64,000 nucleotides of DNA from Streptomyces bungoensis. GTDB taxonomy: Bacteria; Actinomycetota; Actinomycetes; Streptomycetales; Streptomycetaceae. Every line of letters starts with the position of its first letter. The first letter of the stretch is position 1. The notes beneath the pieces are model-generated. The model was given only the letters and a program-made list of their open reading frames with translations, ran no database searches and was not told the DNA's origin. This document shows, in pieces, positions 8,571-17,284 of the stretch. Location: the NCBI RefSeq assembly GCF_001514215.1, contig NZ_KQ948852.1:586439-650438 (forward strand). Direction: 5' to 3'. Made by a program: the position numbers and the translations under genes.

Positions 8571-8819
8571 TCAGCTGCGGGCCTCGCCGGAACCGGTGCC
8601 GGTGCCGCGTGTCTCGGCGAACTCCTCGGCGAACACGGACTCGTACTGCTTCATGAAGTCGGCGGCGGCGTCCACGAAGGTGCGGCCGGCCTCCCCGGCG
8701 TCCTGTCTGACCAGCTCCTCGATGTAGCGGTTGACGCTCAGGCCGCGCGCCAGCGCGCGCTCGCGGGCCGCGCGGGCGGTGTCCTCGTCCACGCGCACGT
8801 TCAGCTGGGTCTTCGCCAT
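8571..8819 (-). CDS. Ribbon-helix-helix antitoxin-like DNA-binding protein
   Basis: An 82-residue protein with an N-terminal RHH fold (TQLNVRVDEDTARAARERAL, residues 4-23, then GLSVNRYIEELVRQ) and an acidic C-terminal half that would contact the partner toxin. First gene of a two-gene unit with the Fic/Doc-like gene. A TAGCGT hexamer lies exactly 6 nt before the ATG, so the message is probably leaderless; CGAGGT in the gap could alternatively be a weak ribosome site. RHH antitoxins usually repress their own promoter. Confidence 0.8.
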   Translation of the reverse strand: MAKTQLNVRVDEDTARAARERALARGLSVNRYIEELVRQDAGEAGRTFVDAAADFMKQYESVFAEEFAETRGTGTGSGEARS

Positions 8820-8825
8820 ACCTCG

Positions 8826-8831
8826 ACGCTA
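8826..8831 (-). promoter_or_regulatory. -10 hexamer TAGCGT, 6 nt before ATG 8819
   Basis: Reads TAGCGT on the minus strand with 6 nt to the RHH antitoxin start, the spacing expected when transcription begins at the start codon. Confidence 0.55.
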
Positions 8832-8969
8832 GCGCTCGCCTGCTAGCAGCGGCAAGGGCGCCCGGGGGCGCGCCGCCGGCGCGGGGAGGCGTTCCTGCTG
8901 TGGGGCGGGTCACACTAGGCTCGGCCGGAGCGAGGCAGACACGAGGGAGTCGACGACCGGGAGGCCGCC

Positions 8970-9782
8970 TTGTCCACACCAGCTGCGGAACACGCGCCGG
9001 GCCGGGCGCCGGACGCCGGGACCGCGGCCCGCGCGCGGGGGCTGACCAAGGCCTACGGCTCGGGCGAGACGGCCGTGCTCGCCCTGGACTCGGTGGACGT
9101 GGACATCGCGCGCGGCCGGTTCACCGCCGTGATGGGCCCCTCCGGCTCGGGGAAGTCGACGCTGATGCACTGCCTGGCGGGCCTGGACAGCGTCTCGGCC
9201 GGCCGGGTGTGGCTCGGTGACACGGAGATCACCGGTCTGAAGGACGGTGAACTGACCCGGCTCAGGCGGGACCGGATCGGCTTCATGTTCCAGTCGTTCA
9301 ACCTGATCCCGACGCTGAACGCGGCCGAGAACATCACCCTGCCCATGGACATCGCGGGCCGCAGACCGGATCCGCGGTGGCTGGACCAGGTCGTCGACAC
9401 CCTCGGGCTGCGCGACCGGCTGACCCACCGCCCGGCGCAGCTCTCCGGCGGTCAGCAGCAGCGGGTCGCCTGCGCGCGGGCGCTGGTGTCCCGGCCCGAG
9501 CTGATCTTCGCCGACGAGCCGACGGGCAACCTGGACTCGCGGGCGGGCCTGGAGGTGCTGGGCTTCCTGCGGGGCGCCGTGGACGACCTCGGGCAGACCG
9601 TGGTGATGGTCACCCACGACCCGGGCGCCGCCGCCCACTCCGACCTGGTGCTCTTCCTCGCCGACGGGCGGATCGTGGACGAGATGGAACGGCCGACGGC
9701 GGAGACCGTCCTGGAGCGCATGAAGGCGTTCGACGCGGTGCGCGGACGGCTCGGCGACGGCGGCCCCGTCCTGGAGGACTGA
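8970..9782 (+). CDS. ABC transporter ATP-binding protein (MacB/LolD type)
   Basis: A 270-residue ATPase subunit. Walker A GPSGSGKST (about residues 56-64), Q-loop FMFQSFNLIPT, signature LSGGQQQRVA, Walker B LIFADEPTGNLDS and switch histidine in VMVTHDPG. The LolD/MacB/FtsE subclass works with FtsX-fold permeases in lipoprotein or peptide export and envelope remodelling rather than classical import; the permease follows 4 bp downstream. The most likely start is TTG at 8970, preceded by GGGAGG; about 20 low-complexity residues come before the ABC fold. Confidence 0.93.
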   Translation: MSTPAAEHAPGRAPDAGTAARARGLTKAYGSGETAVLALDSVDVDIARGRFTAVMGPSGSGKSTLMHCLAGLDSVSAGRVWLGDTEITGLKDGELTRLRRDRIGFMFQSFNLIPTLNAAENITLPMDIAGRRPDPRWLDQVVDTLGLRDRLTHRPAQLSGGQQQRVACARALVSRPELIFADEPTGNLDSRAGLEVLGFLRGAVDDLGQTVVMVTHDPGAAAHSDLVLFLADGRIVDEMERPTAETVLERMKAFDAVRGRLGDGGPVLED

Positions 9783-9786
9783 CCCC

Positions 9787-12354
9787 GTGCTCAGAGCGAC
9801 CTTGCGGAGCTTCCTCGCGCACAAGGGCCGGCTGGCGCTGTCGGCGCTGGCCGTCGTGCTGTCGGTGGCGTTCGTCGCGGGCAGCCTGATCTTCTCCGAC
9901 ACCGTGTCCCGCACCTTCGACCGGCTGTTCGCCTCGACCGCCGCCGACGTGACGGTCGAGGCGAAGCAGGACCTGAGGTCGCCCGTGCCGACCGGCGCGG
10001 TGCAGACCGTGCCCGCGGCCCTCCGGGACCGCGTGCTGAAGGCCCGCGGGGTCGCGGCGGCCCGCGCGGACGTGTCGGTGCGCAACATCGTGGTGGTCGA
10101 CCGCCATCAGACGTCGGTCGGTCCGCCCAACGGCGCGCCCACCCTGGCCGGCTCCTGGTACGTCACCCGCCGCAGCCCGGTGCGGCTCACCTCGGGCCAC
10201 GCCCCGCACGGCGCGGGAGAGGCGCTGCTCGACGCGGACACCGCCGCCCGGAAGCACGTACGGATCGGCGACCCGCTGACGGTCCAGGCGCGGCCGGGCA
10301 CGTTCCGGGTGCGGGTCGTCGGCATCGCCGCGTTCACCACCACCAACCCGGGCTCGGCCCGCGTCTGGCTCGACCCGGCGGTGGCCGGCCGCGAGCTGCT
10401 CGGCTCCGCCGCCCGGGCGACGAGCATCTCGGTGGACGCGGCCCCGGGGGTGAGCGACGCACAGCTCAAACGCCGCGTCCGTGCGGCGCTCGGCACGAGC
10501 GCCTACGACCTGAGGACCGCCGGCGAGCAGGCCAAGTCGGCGGCGGCCGACCTCGGCACCTTCCTGGACGTGATCAAGTACGTGATGCTGGGCTTCGCCG
10601 GCATCGCGGTCCTGGTCGGCGTCTTCCTGATCGTCAACACCTTCTCGATGCTGATCGCCCAGCGCACCCGGGAACTCGGCCTGCTGCGGGCGCTGGGGGC
10701 CGACCGGCGGCAGGTGCGGCGCTCCGTGCTCACCGAGGCGCTCCTGCTCGGCGTGGCCGGCTCCACGCTCGGCCTCGCGGCCGGCATCGGCCTGGCGCTC
10801 GGGCTGATCCGCCTGATGGGCGCCTTCGGCATGAACCTGAAGGCGACCGAGATGGTCATCGGCTGGGGGACGCCCGTGGCGGCGTACGCCGTGGGCGTGG
10901 GCGTCACCTTCGTGGCCGCCTACCTGCCCGCCCGGCGCGCGGCGGCCGTCTCGCCGATGGCGGCGCTCGCGGACGCCGAGGTCGCCGGGGTGGGCAAGCC
11001 GCTGAAGGCCCGGGCGATCGCCGGGGGCGTGGTCGGGGTGGCCGGGGCGGCGGCGCTGGCCGGCTGCGCGGCCGCCTCGAAGACCGCCCCGGCGGCCGCG
11101 CTGCTGGGTCTCGGCGTGGTCCTGACGCTGATCGCGACCGTCGTCGCCGGGCCCCTGCTGGTCCGGCCGGTGATCCGGGTCCTCGGGGGCGCGTTCCCCG
11201 CGCTGTTCGGCTCGGTCGGCCGGATGAGCCAGCGCAACGCCCTGCGCAACCCGCGCCGCACGGGGGCGACCGCCGCCGCGCTCATGGTGGGGCTCGCGCT
11301 GGTCGGCGGGATGTCGGTGGCGAGCGCCTCGATGTCCGCGTCCTTCGACCGGCGGATCGACAGGACGCTGGGCGCCGACTTCACCGTCCAGAACGCCAAC
11401 TTCACGCCGTTCACCCCGGAGGTCGCGCGGACGGTGGCCGCGACGCGCGGCGTCGGGCTGGTCGTACGCCAGCGGATCACCCCGGTCGCCGTGGGGCTGC
11501 CGGACGGCAGGCGCGTGCAAACGGCGGCCGCCGGGTACGGCCCCGGGCTCGACGAGGTCGCCCACATCACCTACGCGCGGGGCGGCTCGGCCGCCGCGCT
11601 GGCCGCCGGGCACCTCGCCATGGACGCCGGTTTCGCCGCGGACCACGGCGTGCGGACCGGCAGCGTGCTCCCGGTGGAGTTCCCGGGCGGACACCGGGCG
11701 CGCCTGACCGTGGGGGCGCTCACCGACATGGACACCGGCGAGGGCTTCGGCACCCAGGGCGGCATCTTCTTCGGCCTGGCGACCCTGGAGAGGTACGCGC
11801 CGGACGGGCAGGACTCCGCGCTGTACGTCAACGCGGCCGACGGCACCGGCGCCAAGGAGCTGCGCCCCCGCCTGGAGCGGGCACTGCGGCCCTATCCGCA
11901 GGTCCAGGTGCGCGACCAGGGCGACTACAAGAAGCTCGTCCACGACCAGATCGCCGTGCTGCTGTACCTGGTGTACGCGCTGCTCGGGCTGGCGATCGTC
12001 ATCGCCGTGCTCGGCGTGGTCAACACCCTCGCGCTGTCGGTGGTGGAGCGCACCCGGGAGATCGGACTGCTGCGCGCCATCGGCCTCGGGCGGCGCCAGC
12101 TGCGCCGCATGATCCGGCTGGAGTCGGTGGTGATCGCGGTGTTCGGCGCGGTCCTGGGGCTGGGGCTCGGCCTGGTGTGGGGGGTGTGCGCGCAGCGGGT
12201 GCTGGCGCTGCGGGGCCTGACCGCGCTGGCGATCCCCTGGGGCACGATCGTCGCGGTCGTGATCGGCTCGGCGGTGGTGGGCATCGTGGCGGCGCTGCTG
12301 CCGGCGCTGCGGGCGTCCCGGATGAACGTGCTGGCGGCGATCGCGCACGAGTGA
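9787..12354 (+). CDS. FtsX-fold ABC transporter permease
   Basis: An 855-residue membrane protein with a duplicated FtsX/MacB_PCD layout. One N-terminal membrane helix (about 15-37), a large extracytoplasmic domain, three helices around 265-385, a second unit with its own helices near 410-460 and 495-520, another periplasmic-type domain, then three helices near 715-850. The segments RTRELGLLRALGADRRQVRR and RTREIGLLRAIGLGRRQLRR are the duplicated coupling regions that contact the ATPase. GTG start 4 bp after the ATPase stop. Substrate unknown; in Streptomyces such pairs are often controlled by two-component systems, none of which is adjacent here. Confidence 0.93.
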   Translation: MLRATLRSFLAHKGRLALSALAVVLSVAFVAGSLIFSDTVSRTFDRLFASTAADVTVEAKQDLRSPVPTGAVQTVPAALRDRVLKARGVAAARADVSVRNIVVVDRHQTSVGPPNGAPTLAGSWYVTRRSPVRLTSGHAPHGAGEALLDADTAARKHVRIGDPLTVQARPGTFRVRVVGIAAFTTTNPGSARVWLDPAVAGRELLGSAARATSISVDAAPGVSDAQLKRRVRAALGTSAYDLRTAGEQAKSAAADLGTFLDVIKYVMLGFAGIAVLVGVFLIVNTFSMLIAQRTRELGLLRALGADRRQVRRSVLTEALLLGVAGSTLGLAAGIGLALGLIRLMGAFGMNLKATEMVIGWGTPVAAYAVGVGVTFVAAYLPARRAAAVSPMAALADAEVAGVGKPLKARAIAGGVVGVAGAAALAGCAAASKTAPAAALLGLGVVLTLIATVVAGPLLVRPVIRVLGGAFPALFGSVGRMSQRNALRNPRRTGATAAALMVGLALVGGMSVASASMSASFDRRIDRTLGADFTVQNANFTPFTPEVARTVAATRGVGLVVRQRITPVAVGLPDGRRVQTAAAGYGPGLDEVAHITYARGGSAAALAAGHLAMDAGFAADHGVRTGSVLPVEFPGGHRARLTVGALTDMDTGEGFGTQGGIFFGLATLERYAPDGQDSALYVNAADGTGAKELRPRLERALRPYPQVQVRDQGDYKKLVHDQIAVLLYLVYALLGLAIVIAVLGVVNTLALSVVERTREIGLLRAIGLGRRQLRRMIRLESVVIAVFGAVLGLGLGLVWGVCAQRVLALRGLTALAIPWGTIVAVVIGSAVVGIVAALLPALRASRMNVLAAIAHE

Positions 12355-12414
12355 GAACCTGCCGCGGGACGTGACCCGATCGCGCACCAAGTCCCTTGCT
12401 CCGAAGGAGATTTC

Positions 12415-13293
12415 ATGCCGCGCCCGTTCCGCTTCGGGGTCAACCTGCTCACACCCGCGCCCGCCGCCGAGTGGCGGGACAGGTGCCGCCGCGCCGAGGA
12501 GCTGGGGTACGACGTGATCCTGGTCCCCGACCACCTCGGCATGGTCGCGCCGTTCCCGGCGCTGGTGGCGGCCGCCGGGGCGACCGAGCGGCCCCGGCTG
12601 GGCACGCTGGTGCTCAACGCGGGCTTCTGGAATCCGGCGCTGCTGGCGCGCGAGGTCGCCACCACCGACGCGCTGACCGGCGGCCGCCTGGAACTGGGGC
12701 TCGGTACGGGCTACGTACGGGCCGAGCACGACGCGGCCGGGCTGCCGTTCGGCTCCGCGCGTGAGCGGGTGGATCACCTCCGGCTCACGGTCGGGGAACT
12801 GGACCGGCTGCTCGCGGCGGCGGGGCACGGGCGCCGGGTGCCGCTGCTGCTCGGCGGCAACGGCGACCGGATGCTGCGGCTGGCCGCCGAGCGCGCGGAC
12901 GTCGTCGGCTTCACGGGGGCACGGCTGGTGCCGGGCAGCACCACCGGGAAGCTGGAACCGGTCGGCGCCGAGGGGGTGGCCGAGCGCGTGGCCCGCTACC
13001 GGGAACTGGCGGCCGGCCGGGCGCAGCCCGCCGAGCTGAACCTGCTGATCCAGCTGGTGGCCGTCACCGACGACCCGGAGACCGCGCTCGGGCCCCTGCT
13101 GGAACGGCAGCCGCGGCTGACCCTCGACCAGGCCCTGGACCTGCCCGTCGTGCTGGCCGGCCCCCTCGACGACCTCGTCGCGCGGGTGCGGGCTCTGCGC
13201 GCACGGTTCGGCTTCACCTACCTGACCGTCCTGGAGCCGTGCATGGAGGCCTTCGCGCCGGTCATGGAGCGGCTGCGGGAGGAGTCCGCATGA
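12415..13293 (+). CDS. F420-dependent LLM-class oxidoreductase
   Basis: A 292-residue luciferase-like (TIM-barrel) flavin/F420 enzyme. Typical features are FGVNLLTPAPAAEWRDRCRR at the N-terminus, YDVILVPDHLG, ALTGGRLELGLGTGYVRAEH (cofactor-binding loop) and VPLLLGGNGDRMLRLAAE. It resembles the group of short F420-dependent oxidoreductases common in actinobacteria; substrate not predictable. AAGGAG lies 7 nt before the ATG. It follows the ABC permease by 60 bp and precedes a GNAT gene; no functional link is evident. Confidence 0.88.
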   Translation: MPRPFRFGVNLLTPAPAAEWRDRCRRAEELGYDVILVPDHLGMVAPFPALVAAAGATERPRLGTLVLNAGFWNPALLAREVATTDALTGGRLELGLGTGYVRAEHDAAGLPFGSARERVDHLRLTVGELDRLLAAAGHGRRVPLLLGGNGDRMLRLAAERADVVGFTGARLVPGSTTGKLEPVGAEGVAERVARYRELAAGRAQPAELNLLIQLVAVTDDPETALGPLLERQPRLTLDQALDLPVVLAGPLDDLVARVRALRARFGFTYLTVLEPCMEAFAPVMERLREESA

Positions 13294-13337
13294 TGGAATT
13301 CCCGGGCGGGGCCGCGGCCCCGTGATGGGCTGGCGGC

Positions 13338-13763
13338 ATGAGCGAACTGCGCATACGTCCCGCCCGCCCGGCCGATCTCGGCACCGTTCTCGCCTTCTGG
13401 CGGAAGGCCGCCGAGGGCACCAGCATCAGCGACGACCGCGACGGCGTGGAGCGGCTGGTCGCCCGCGACCCCGGGGCGCTGCTCCTCGCCGAGCGCGGCG
13501 GCGAGCTGGCCGGGACGGTGATCGCGGGCTTCGACGGCTGGCGCTGCCACCTGTACCGGCTCGCGGTGCACCCGGAGCACCGGCGGCAGGGCATCGGCTC
13601 GGCACTGCTGGCCGCCGCCGAGGAGCGGTTCGCACGGCTCGGCGGGCGGCGCGGGGACGCGATGGTGCTGGTGGGCAACGAGCGGGCGCACCACGCCTGG
13701 CGGGCGGCCGGGTACGCGCCCGAGGAGCGGTGGCGGCGCTGGGTGAAGCCGCTCGCCGAGTGA
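13338..13763 (+). CDS. GNAT-family N-acetyltransferase
   Basis: A 141-residue single-domain acetyltransferase. Acetyl-CoA binding motif A is LAVHPEHRRQGIGSALLAAA (about residues 76-95), and motif B contains VLVGNERAHHAWRAAGY, where the tyrosine is the likely general acid. Probably acetylates a small amine or a protein N-terminus; substrate unknown. It lies 44 bp after the F420 oxidoreductase. About 150 bp without features separate it from the CNNM gene. Confidence 0.88.
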   Translation: MSELRIRPARPADLGTVLAFWRKAAEGTSISDDRDGVERLVARDPGALLLAERGGELAGTVIAGFDGWRCHLYRLAVHPEHRRQGIGSALLAAAEERFARLGGRRGDAMVLVGNERAHHAWRAAGYAPEERWRRWVKPLAE

Positions 13764-13914
13764 ATCCCCACACTTCTTTGCTGATCCTTTACCCTTGAGG
13801 GAGCACTCGGCCCTGCATGAAAGGTTGTGAGCGTCCGCCCATGGGCGATCCTCCCCGTCCGCGACACCGCGCGTTGCGCCCCGCCCTGCCCGATCATGGG
13901 ACGGGGGTGACCCG

Positions 13915-15276
13915 ATGACCGAAGTGCTGCTGCTCCTGGTGGCGGTCCTGCTCTCGCTCGCCTGCGGTGCCTTCGTGGCGGCGGAGTTCTCGCTGACCAC
14001 GGTCGAGCGGGGTGAGCTGGAGCGGGCCGCCGAACGCGGCGAGCGGGGCGCGCAGGGCGCCCTGAAGGCCGTACGGAACCTGACCTTCCAGCTCTCCGGC
14101 GCGCAGCTCGGCATCACCGTCACCAACCTGGTGGTCGGCATGCTCGCCGAGCCGTCGATCGCCAAGCTGCTGTCCGGGCCGTTCCAGGCGCTCGGGATGT
14201 CCCCGACCACGGCGAGTTCGGTGGCCCTGGTGCTGGGCACGGCACTGTCGACGGTGTTCCTGATGGTCGTCGGCGAGCTGGTGCCGAAGAACTGGGCGAT
14301 CTCGTCGCCGCTGACGATGGCCCGGCGGGTGGGAAGCGCGCAGCGCTGGTTCAGCGCCACCTTCCGGCCCTTCATCACGCACCTGAACAACATGGCCAAC
14401 CGGGTGGTGCGCCGGATCGGCGTGGAGCCCGCCGAGGAGCTGGCCTCCGCGCGCGGGCCGCAGGAGCTGGCCGCCCTCGCCCGGCACTCCGCCAAGGCGG
14501 GCGCGCTGGAGGCGGACACCGCCGAGCTGTTCGTGCGGACGCTGAACCTGGCCGATCTCACCGCCGCGAACGTGATGACGCCGCGCGTCCAGGTCCTCGC
14601 CCTGGACACCCAGGCGACCTGCGAGGACGTGGCGAACGCGACCCGGGCGACCGGCCTGTCCCGGTTCCCGGTCTACCGCGGCAACCTCGACTCGGTCGTC
14701 GGCGTCGCCCACATCAAGGACGTCCTGGCGGTGCCCGCCGATCAGCGGCCGCGCCGCGGGGTCGTCCAGGTGATGCGCGAGCCGCTGCTGGTGCCCCAGT
14801 CCCTCACCGTCGACCGGCTCCTGGACCGGCTGTCCGGCAGGCAGACCATGGCCGTCGTCATCGACGAGTACGGCGGCACGGCCGGGGTGGCGACCCTGGA
14901 GGACATCGTCGAGGAGGTCGTCGGCGAGGTGCGCGACGAGCACGACCCGCACGAGACGCCCGACCTCGCCCCGGCGGGCGCCGACGACACCGGCCGGGCG
15001 CTGTACGCCGCGGACGGCGCCGCCCGCACGGACCAGCTCGCCCGCGTGGGCCTCCGCGTGCCCGAGGGGCCGTACGAGACCCTCGCCGGCCTCGTCGCCA
15101 CCGAACTCGGCCGCATACCCGCGGTCGGCGACACCCTGGAGGTGGCCGGCTGGCGGCTGGAGGTCGTGGACGCCTCCGGGCGCCGGGCGGCCCGCGTGCT
15201 GCTGCGCGCGCCGCTGACGGACGAGGAGGCCGCCGGGCCCGCCGGGCGGCACGAGCGGACGGAGGGGGCGCGATGA
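13915..15276 (+). CDS. CNNM/CorC-type membrane protein with CBS pair (hemolysin family)
   Basis: A 453-residue protein with an N-terminal DUF21/CNNM membrane domain (helices about 3-25, 60-85, 95-125, 130-150), a CBS pair (about 215-335, with TAANVMTPRVQVLAL and VVIDEYGGTAGVATLEDIVEE) and a C-terminal CorC_HlyC domain (about 350-435). These proteins handle Mg2+ or Co2+ efflux or its regulation; 'hemolysin' is a historical label. Its stop overlaps the next, paralogous gene (ATGA), so the two are translationally coupled and may form a heteromer. Confidence 0.92.
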   Translation: MTEVLLLLVAVLLSLACGAFVAAEFSLTTVERGELERAAERGERGAQGALKAVRNLTFQLSGAQLGITVTNLVVGMLAEPSIAKLLSGPFQALGMSPTTASSVALVLGTALSTVFLMVVGELVPKNWAISSPLTMARRVGSAQRWFSATFRPFITHLNNMANRVVRRIGVEPAEELASARGPQELAALARHSAKAGALEADTAELFVRTLNLADLTAANVMTPRVQVLALDTQATCEDVANATRATGLSRFPVYRGNLDSVVGVAHIKDVLAVPADQRPRRGVVQVMREPLLVPQSLTVDRLLDRLSGRQTMAVVIDEYGGTAGVATLEDIVEEVVGEVRDEHDPHETPDLAPAGADDTGRALYAADGAARTDQLARVGLRVPEGPYETLAGLVATELGRIPAVGDTLEVAGWRLEVVDASGRRAARVLLRAPLTDEEAAGPAGRHERTEGAR

Positions 15277-16286
15277 CCGCCGTTCAGCTGCTCATCGGTC
15301 TGTCGACGCTGGTCGTCAACGCCTTCTTCGTGGGCGCCGAGTTCGCGCTGATCTCCGTGCGCCGCTCCCAGATCGACCCGCTCGCCCAGGAGGGCGACCG
15401 TCGGGCGAAGGCCGTGCTGTGGGGCCTGGAGCACGTCTCCGCGCTGCTGGCCGCCGCCCAGCTGGGCATCACGCTGTGCACACTGGTCCTGGGCGTGGTC
15501 GCCGAGCCGGCCATCGCGCACCTGCTGGAACCGGTGTTCCACGCGGTCGGCGTGTCCACGGGCGCGGGGCACGCGGTGTCCTTCGTGATCGCGCTGGCCC
15601 TGGCGACCTATCTGCACATGCTGCTGGGCGAGATGGTGCCCAAGAACATCGCGCTCGCCGAACCGGTGCGCAGCGCACTCTTCCTGGGCCCCCCGCTGGT
15701 GGCGCTCTCCCGGGCGCTGCGCCCGGTGATCTTCACGGTCAACGCCTTCGCCAACGGGCTGCTGAAGCTGCTCGGGGTGGAGACGCGGGACGAGGTCGCG
15801 GCGACCTTCACGGACACCGAACTCGCCGAGATCGTCAAGGACGCCAGCGAGGCCGGCCTCATCGACGAACGGGCGCAGGAGCGGCTGCACGACGCGCTGG
15901 AGCTGGGCAGCCGGCCGGTGCGCGACGTGGTCGTACCGCTGGAGCGGGTGGTCTACGCGCGCGTGGGCGTCACCCCGGAACAGCTGGAGCGGCTGTCGGC
16001 CGAGTCGGGCTTCTCCCGGTTCCCGGTGGTCGACGTGGGCCGCCGGATCGTGGGCTACCTGCACGTCAAGGACGCGCTCGACGCCACCGCCCGGGACGCG
16101 CCGTTCCGGCTGCGGGACATGCGCTCCATCGCGCGCGTCCGCGCGGGCACCCCGCTGGACGACGTGCTCACCGCCATGCGGGGCAGCCGCACCCACCTGG
16201 CGGCCGTGCTCGGCGAGGACGGCCGCCTGGCGGGACTGGTGACCATGGAGGACGTGCTGCGGCAGCTGTTCGGGCAGCCGGCCTGA
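15273..16286 (+). CDS. Second CNNM-type membrane protein with CBS pair, no CorC domain
   Basis: A 337-residue paralogue of the preceding protein: DUF21 membrane domain (helices about 3-25, 60-80, 90-120, 125-150) and a CBS pair (about 205-330, ending GRLAGLVTMEDVLRQLFG). It lacks the C-terminal CorC_HlyC domain of its partner, and so probably depends on it. The start overlaps the upstream stop by 4 bp. A strong hairpin at 16307-16330 follows. Confidence 0.92.
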   Translation: MTAVQLLIGLSTLVVNAFFVGAEFALISVRRSQIDPLAQEGDRRAKAVLWGLEHVSALLAAAQLGITLCTLVLGVVAEPAIAHLLEPVFHAVGVSTGAGHAVSFVIALALATYLHMLLGEMVPKNIALAEPVRSALFLGPPLVALSRALRPVIFTVNAFANGLLKLLGVETRDEVAATFTDTELAEIVKDASEAGLIDERAQERLHDALELGSRPVRDVVVPLERVVYARVGVTPEQLERLSAESGFSRFPVVDVGRRIVGYLHVKDALDATARDAPFRLRDMRSIARVRAGTPLDDVLTAMRGSRTHLAAVLGEDGRLAGLVTMEDVLRQLFGQPA

Positions 16287-16306
16287 GGCGTGCGGACCGC
16301 CGCCGG

Positions 16307-16330
16307 CCCCGTCACGGGCGTGACGGGGCG
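16307..16330 (+). terminator. Hairpin terminator after the CNNM pair
   Basis: GCCCCGTCACG and CGTGACGGGGC form 11 perfect base pairs around a 2-base centre, 20 bp after the stop codon. No T-run follows, as is usual for Streptomyces terminators. Confidence 0.7.
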
Positions 16331-16397
16331 GGGGGTCACCGGCCGCCCGAGGGCGACCGACCGGCGGGTATGGAGCCGGGTTACCATCGCTGTCGCC

Positions 16398-17186
16398 ATG
16401 CAGACGAATCCCGCATCTCCCGCCCACACCAGCCTGGTCGCGGTCGGCGACTCCTTCACCGAGGGCATGTCGGACCTGCTCCCCGACGGCTCCTACCGGG
16501 GCTGGGCCGACCTCCTCGCCGCCCGGATGGCGGCCCGCACCCCCGGCTTCCGGTACGCCAACCTCGCCGTGCGCGGGAAGCTGATCCGGCAGATCGTCGA
16601 CGAGCAGGTGGACGTGGCGGCCGCGATGAAGGCCGACGTCGTCACGCTCGTCGGCGGCCTCAACGACACGCTGCGCCCCAAGTGCGACATGGGCCGGGTG
16701 AAGGGCCTGCTGACCGAGGCGGTGGAGCGGCTCGCCCCGTCGTGCGGTCAGCTGGTGCTGATGCGCAGCCCGGGCCGGCAGGGGCCGGTGCTGGAGCGGT
16801 TCCGGCCGCGCATGGAGGAGCTGTTCGCCTGCGTCGACGAGCTGGCCGGGAAGCACGGCGCCCTGGTGGTCGACCTGTACGGGGCGCCGTCGCTCGCCGA
16901 CCCGCGCCTGTGGGACGTGGACCGGCTGCACCTGACGGCCGAGGGGCACCGCCGGGTCGCCGAGGCGGTGTGGCAGGCACTCGGCTACGACCCCGAGGAC
17001 GCCGACTGGCACACGCCGATGCCGGCCACGCTGCCGCCGGGCTGGCTGACCCGCCGGGTCGCGGACGCCCGGTTCGCCCGGCAGCACCTGCTGCCCTGGA
17101 TAGGCCGCCGCCTGACCGGCCGCTCCTCCGGCGACGGCCTGCCCCCGAAGCGGCCCGACCTGCTGCCGTACGAGGGCGGGGCGTAG
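16398..17186 (+). CDS. SGNH/GDSL hydrolase
   Basis: A 262-residue esterase/lipase-type hydrolase. Block I VAVGDSFTEGMSD holds the nucleophilic serine, NLAVRGKLI the oxyanion glycine, VGGLNDTLRP the block III Asn, and WDVDRLHLTAEGH the catalytic Asp-x-x-His. No signal peptide, so it is probably cytosolic. The start at 16398 is supported by the conserved N-terminus; TACCAT lies 10 nt upstream and no ribosome site is visible, so the message may have almost no leader. Substrate unknown. Confidence 0.9.
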   Translation: MQTNPASPAHTSLVAVGDSFTEGMSDLLPDGSYRGWADLLAARMAARTPGFRYANLAVRGKLIRQIVDEQVDVAAAMKADVVTLVGGLNDTLRPKCDMGRVKGLLTEAVERLAPSCGQLVLMRSPGRQGPVLERFRPRMEELFACVDELAGKHGALVVDLYGAPSLADPRLWDVDRLHLTAEGHRRVAEAVWQALGYDPEDADWHTPMPATLPPGWLTRRVADARFARQHLLPWIGRRLTGRSSGDGLPPKRPDLLPYEGGA

Positions 17187-17270
17187 CACCCTCGCCAGCG
17201 CGGCAGGGTGACGCGGGTCTCGTAACTTCCGCCGAACGGGACCGTGGCGCTGGCCTGCACGAACCGCCAG

Positions 17271-17276
17271 TAGACT
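17271..17276 (+). promoter_or_regulatory. -10 hexamer TAGACT, 8 nt before purB GTG
   Basis: The only -10-like hexamer next to purB. With 8 nt to the GTG and no ribosome site, the purB message is probably leaderless. Confidence 0.6.
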
Positions 17277-17284
17277 CTGGACAC

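Noticed and set aside
9610..12828. 1072-residue open frame antisense to the FtsX permease
   Set aside because: Low-complexity Arg/Pro/Gly/His composition typical of the antisense frame of GC-rich genes; the plus strand has clear homology and motifs.
13915..16286. Toxin (hemolysin) operon
   Set aside because: 'Hemolysin' is a legacy label for CNNM/CorC ion-transport proteins; no lytic domain is present.
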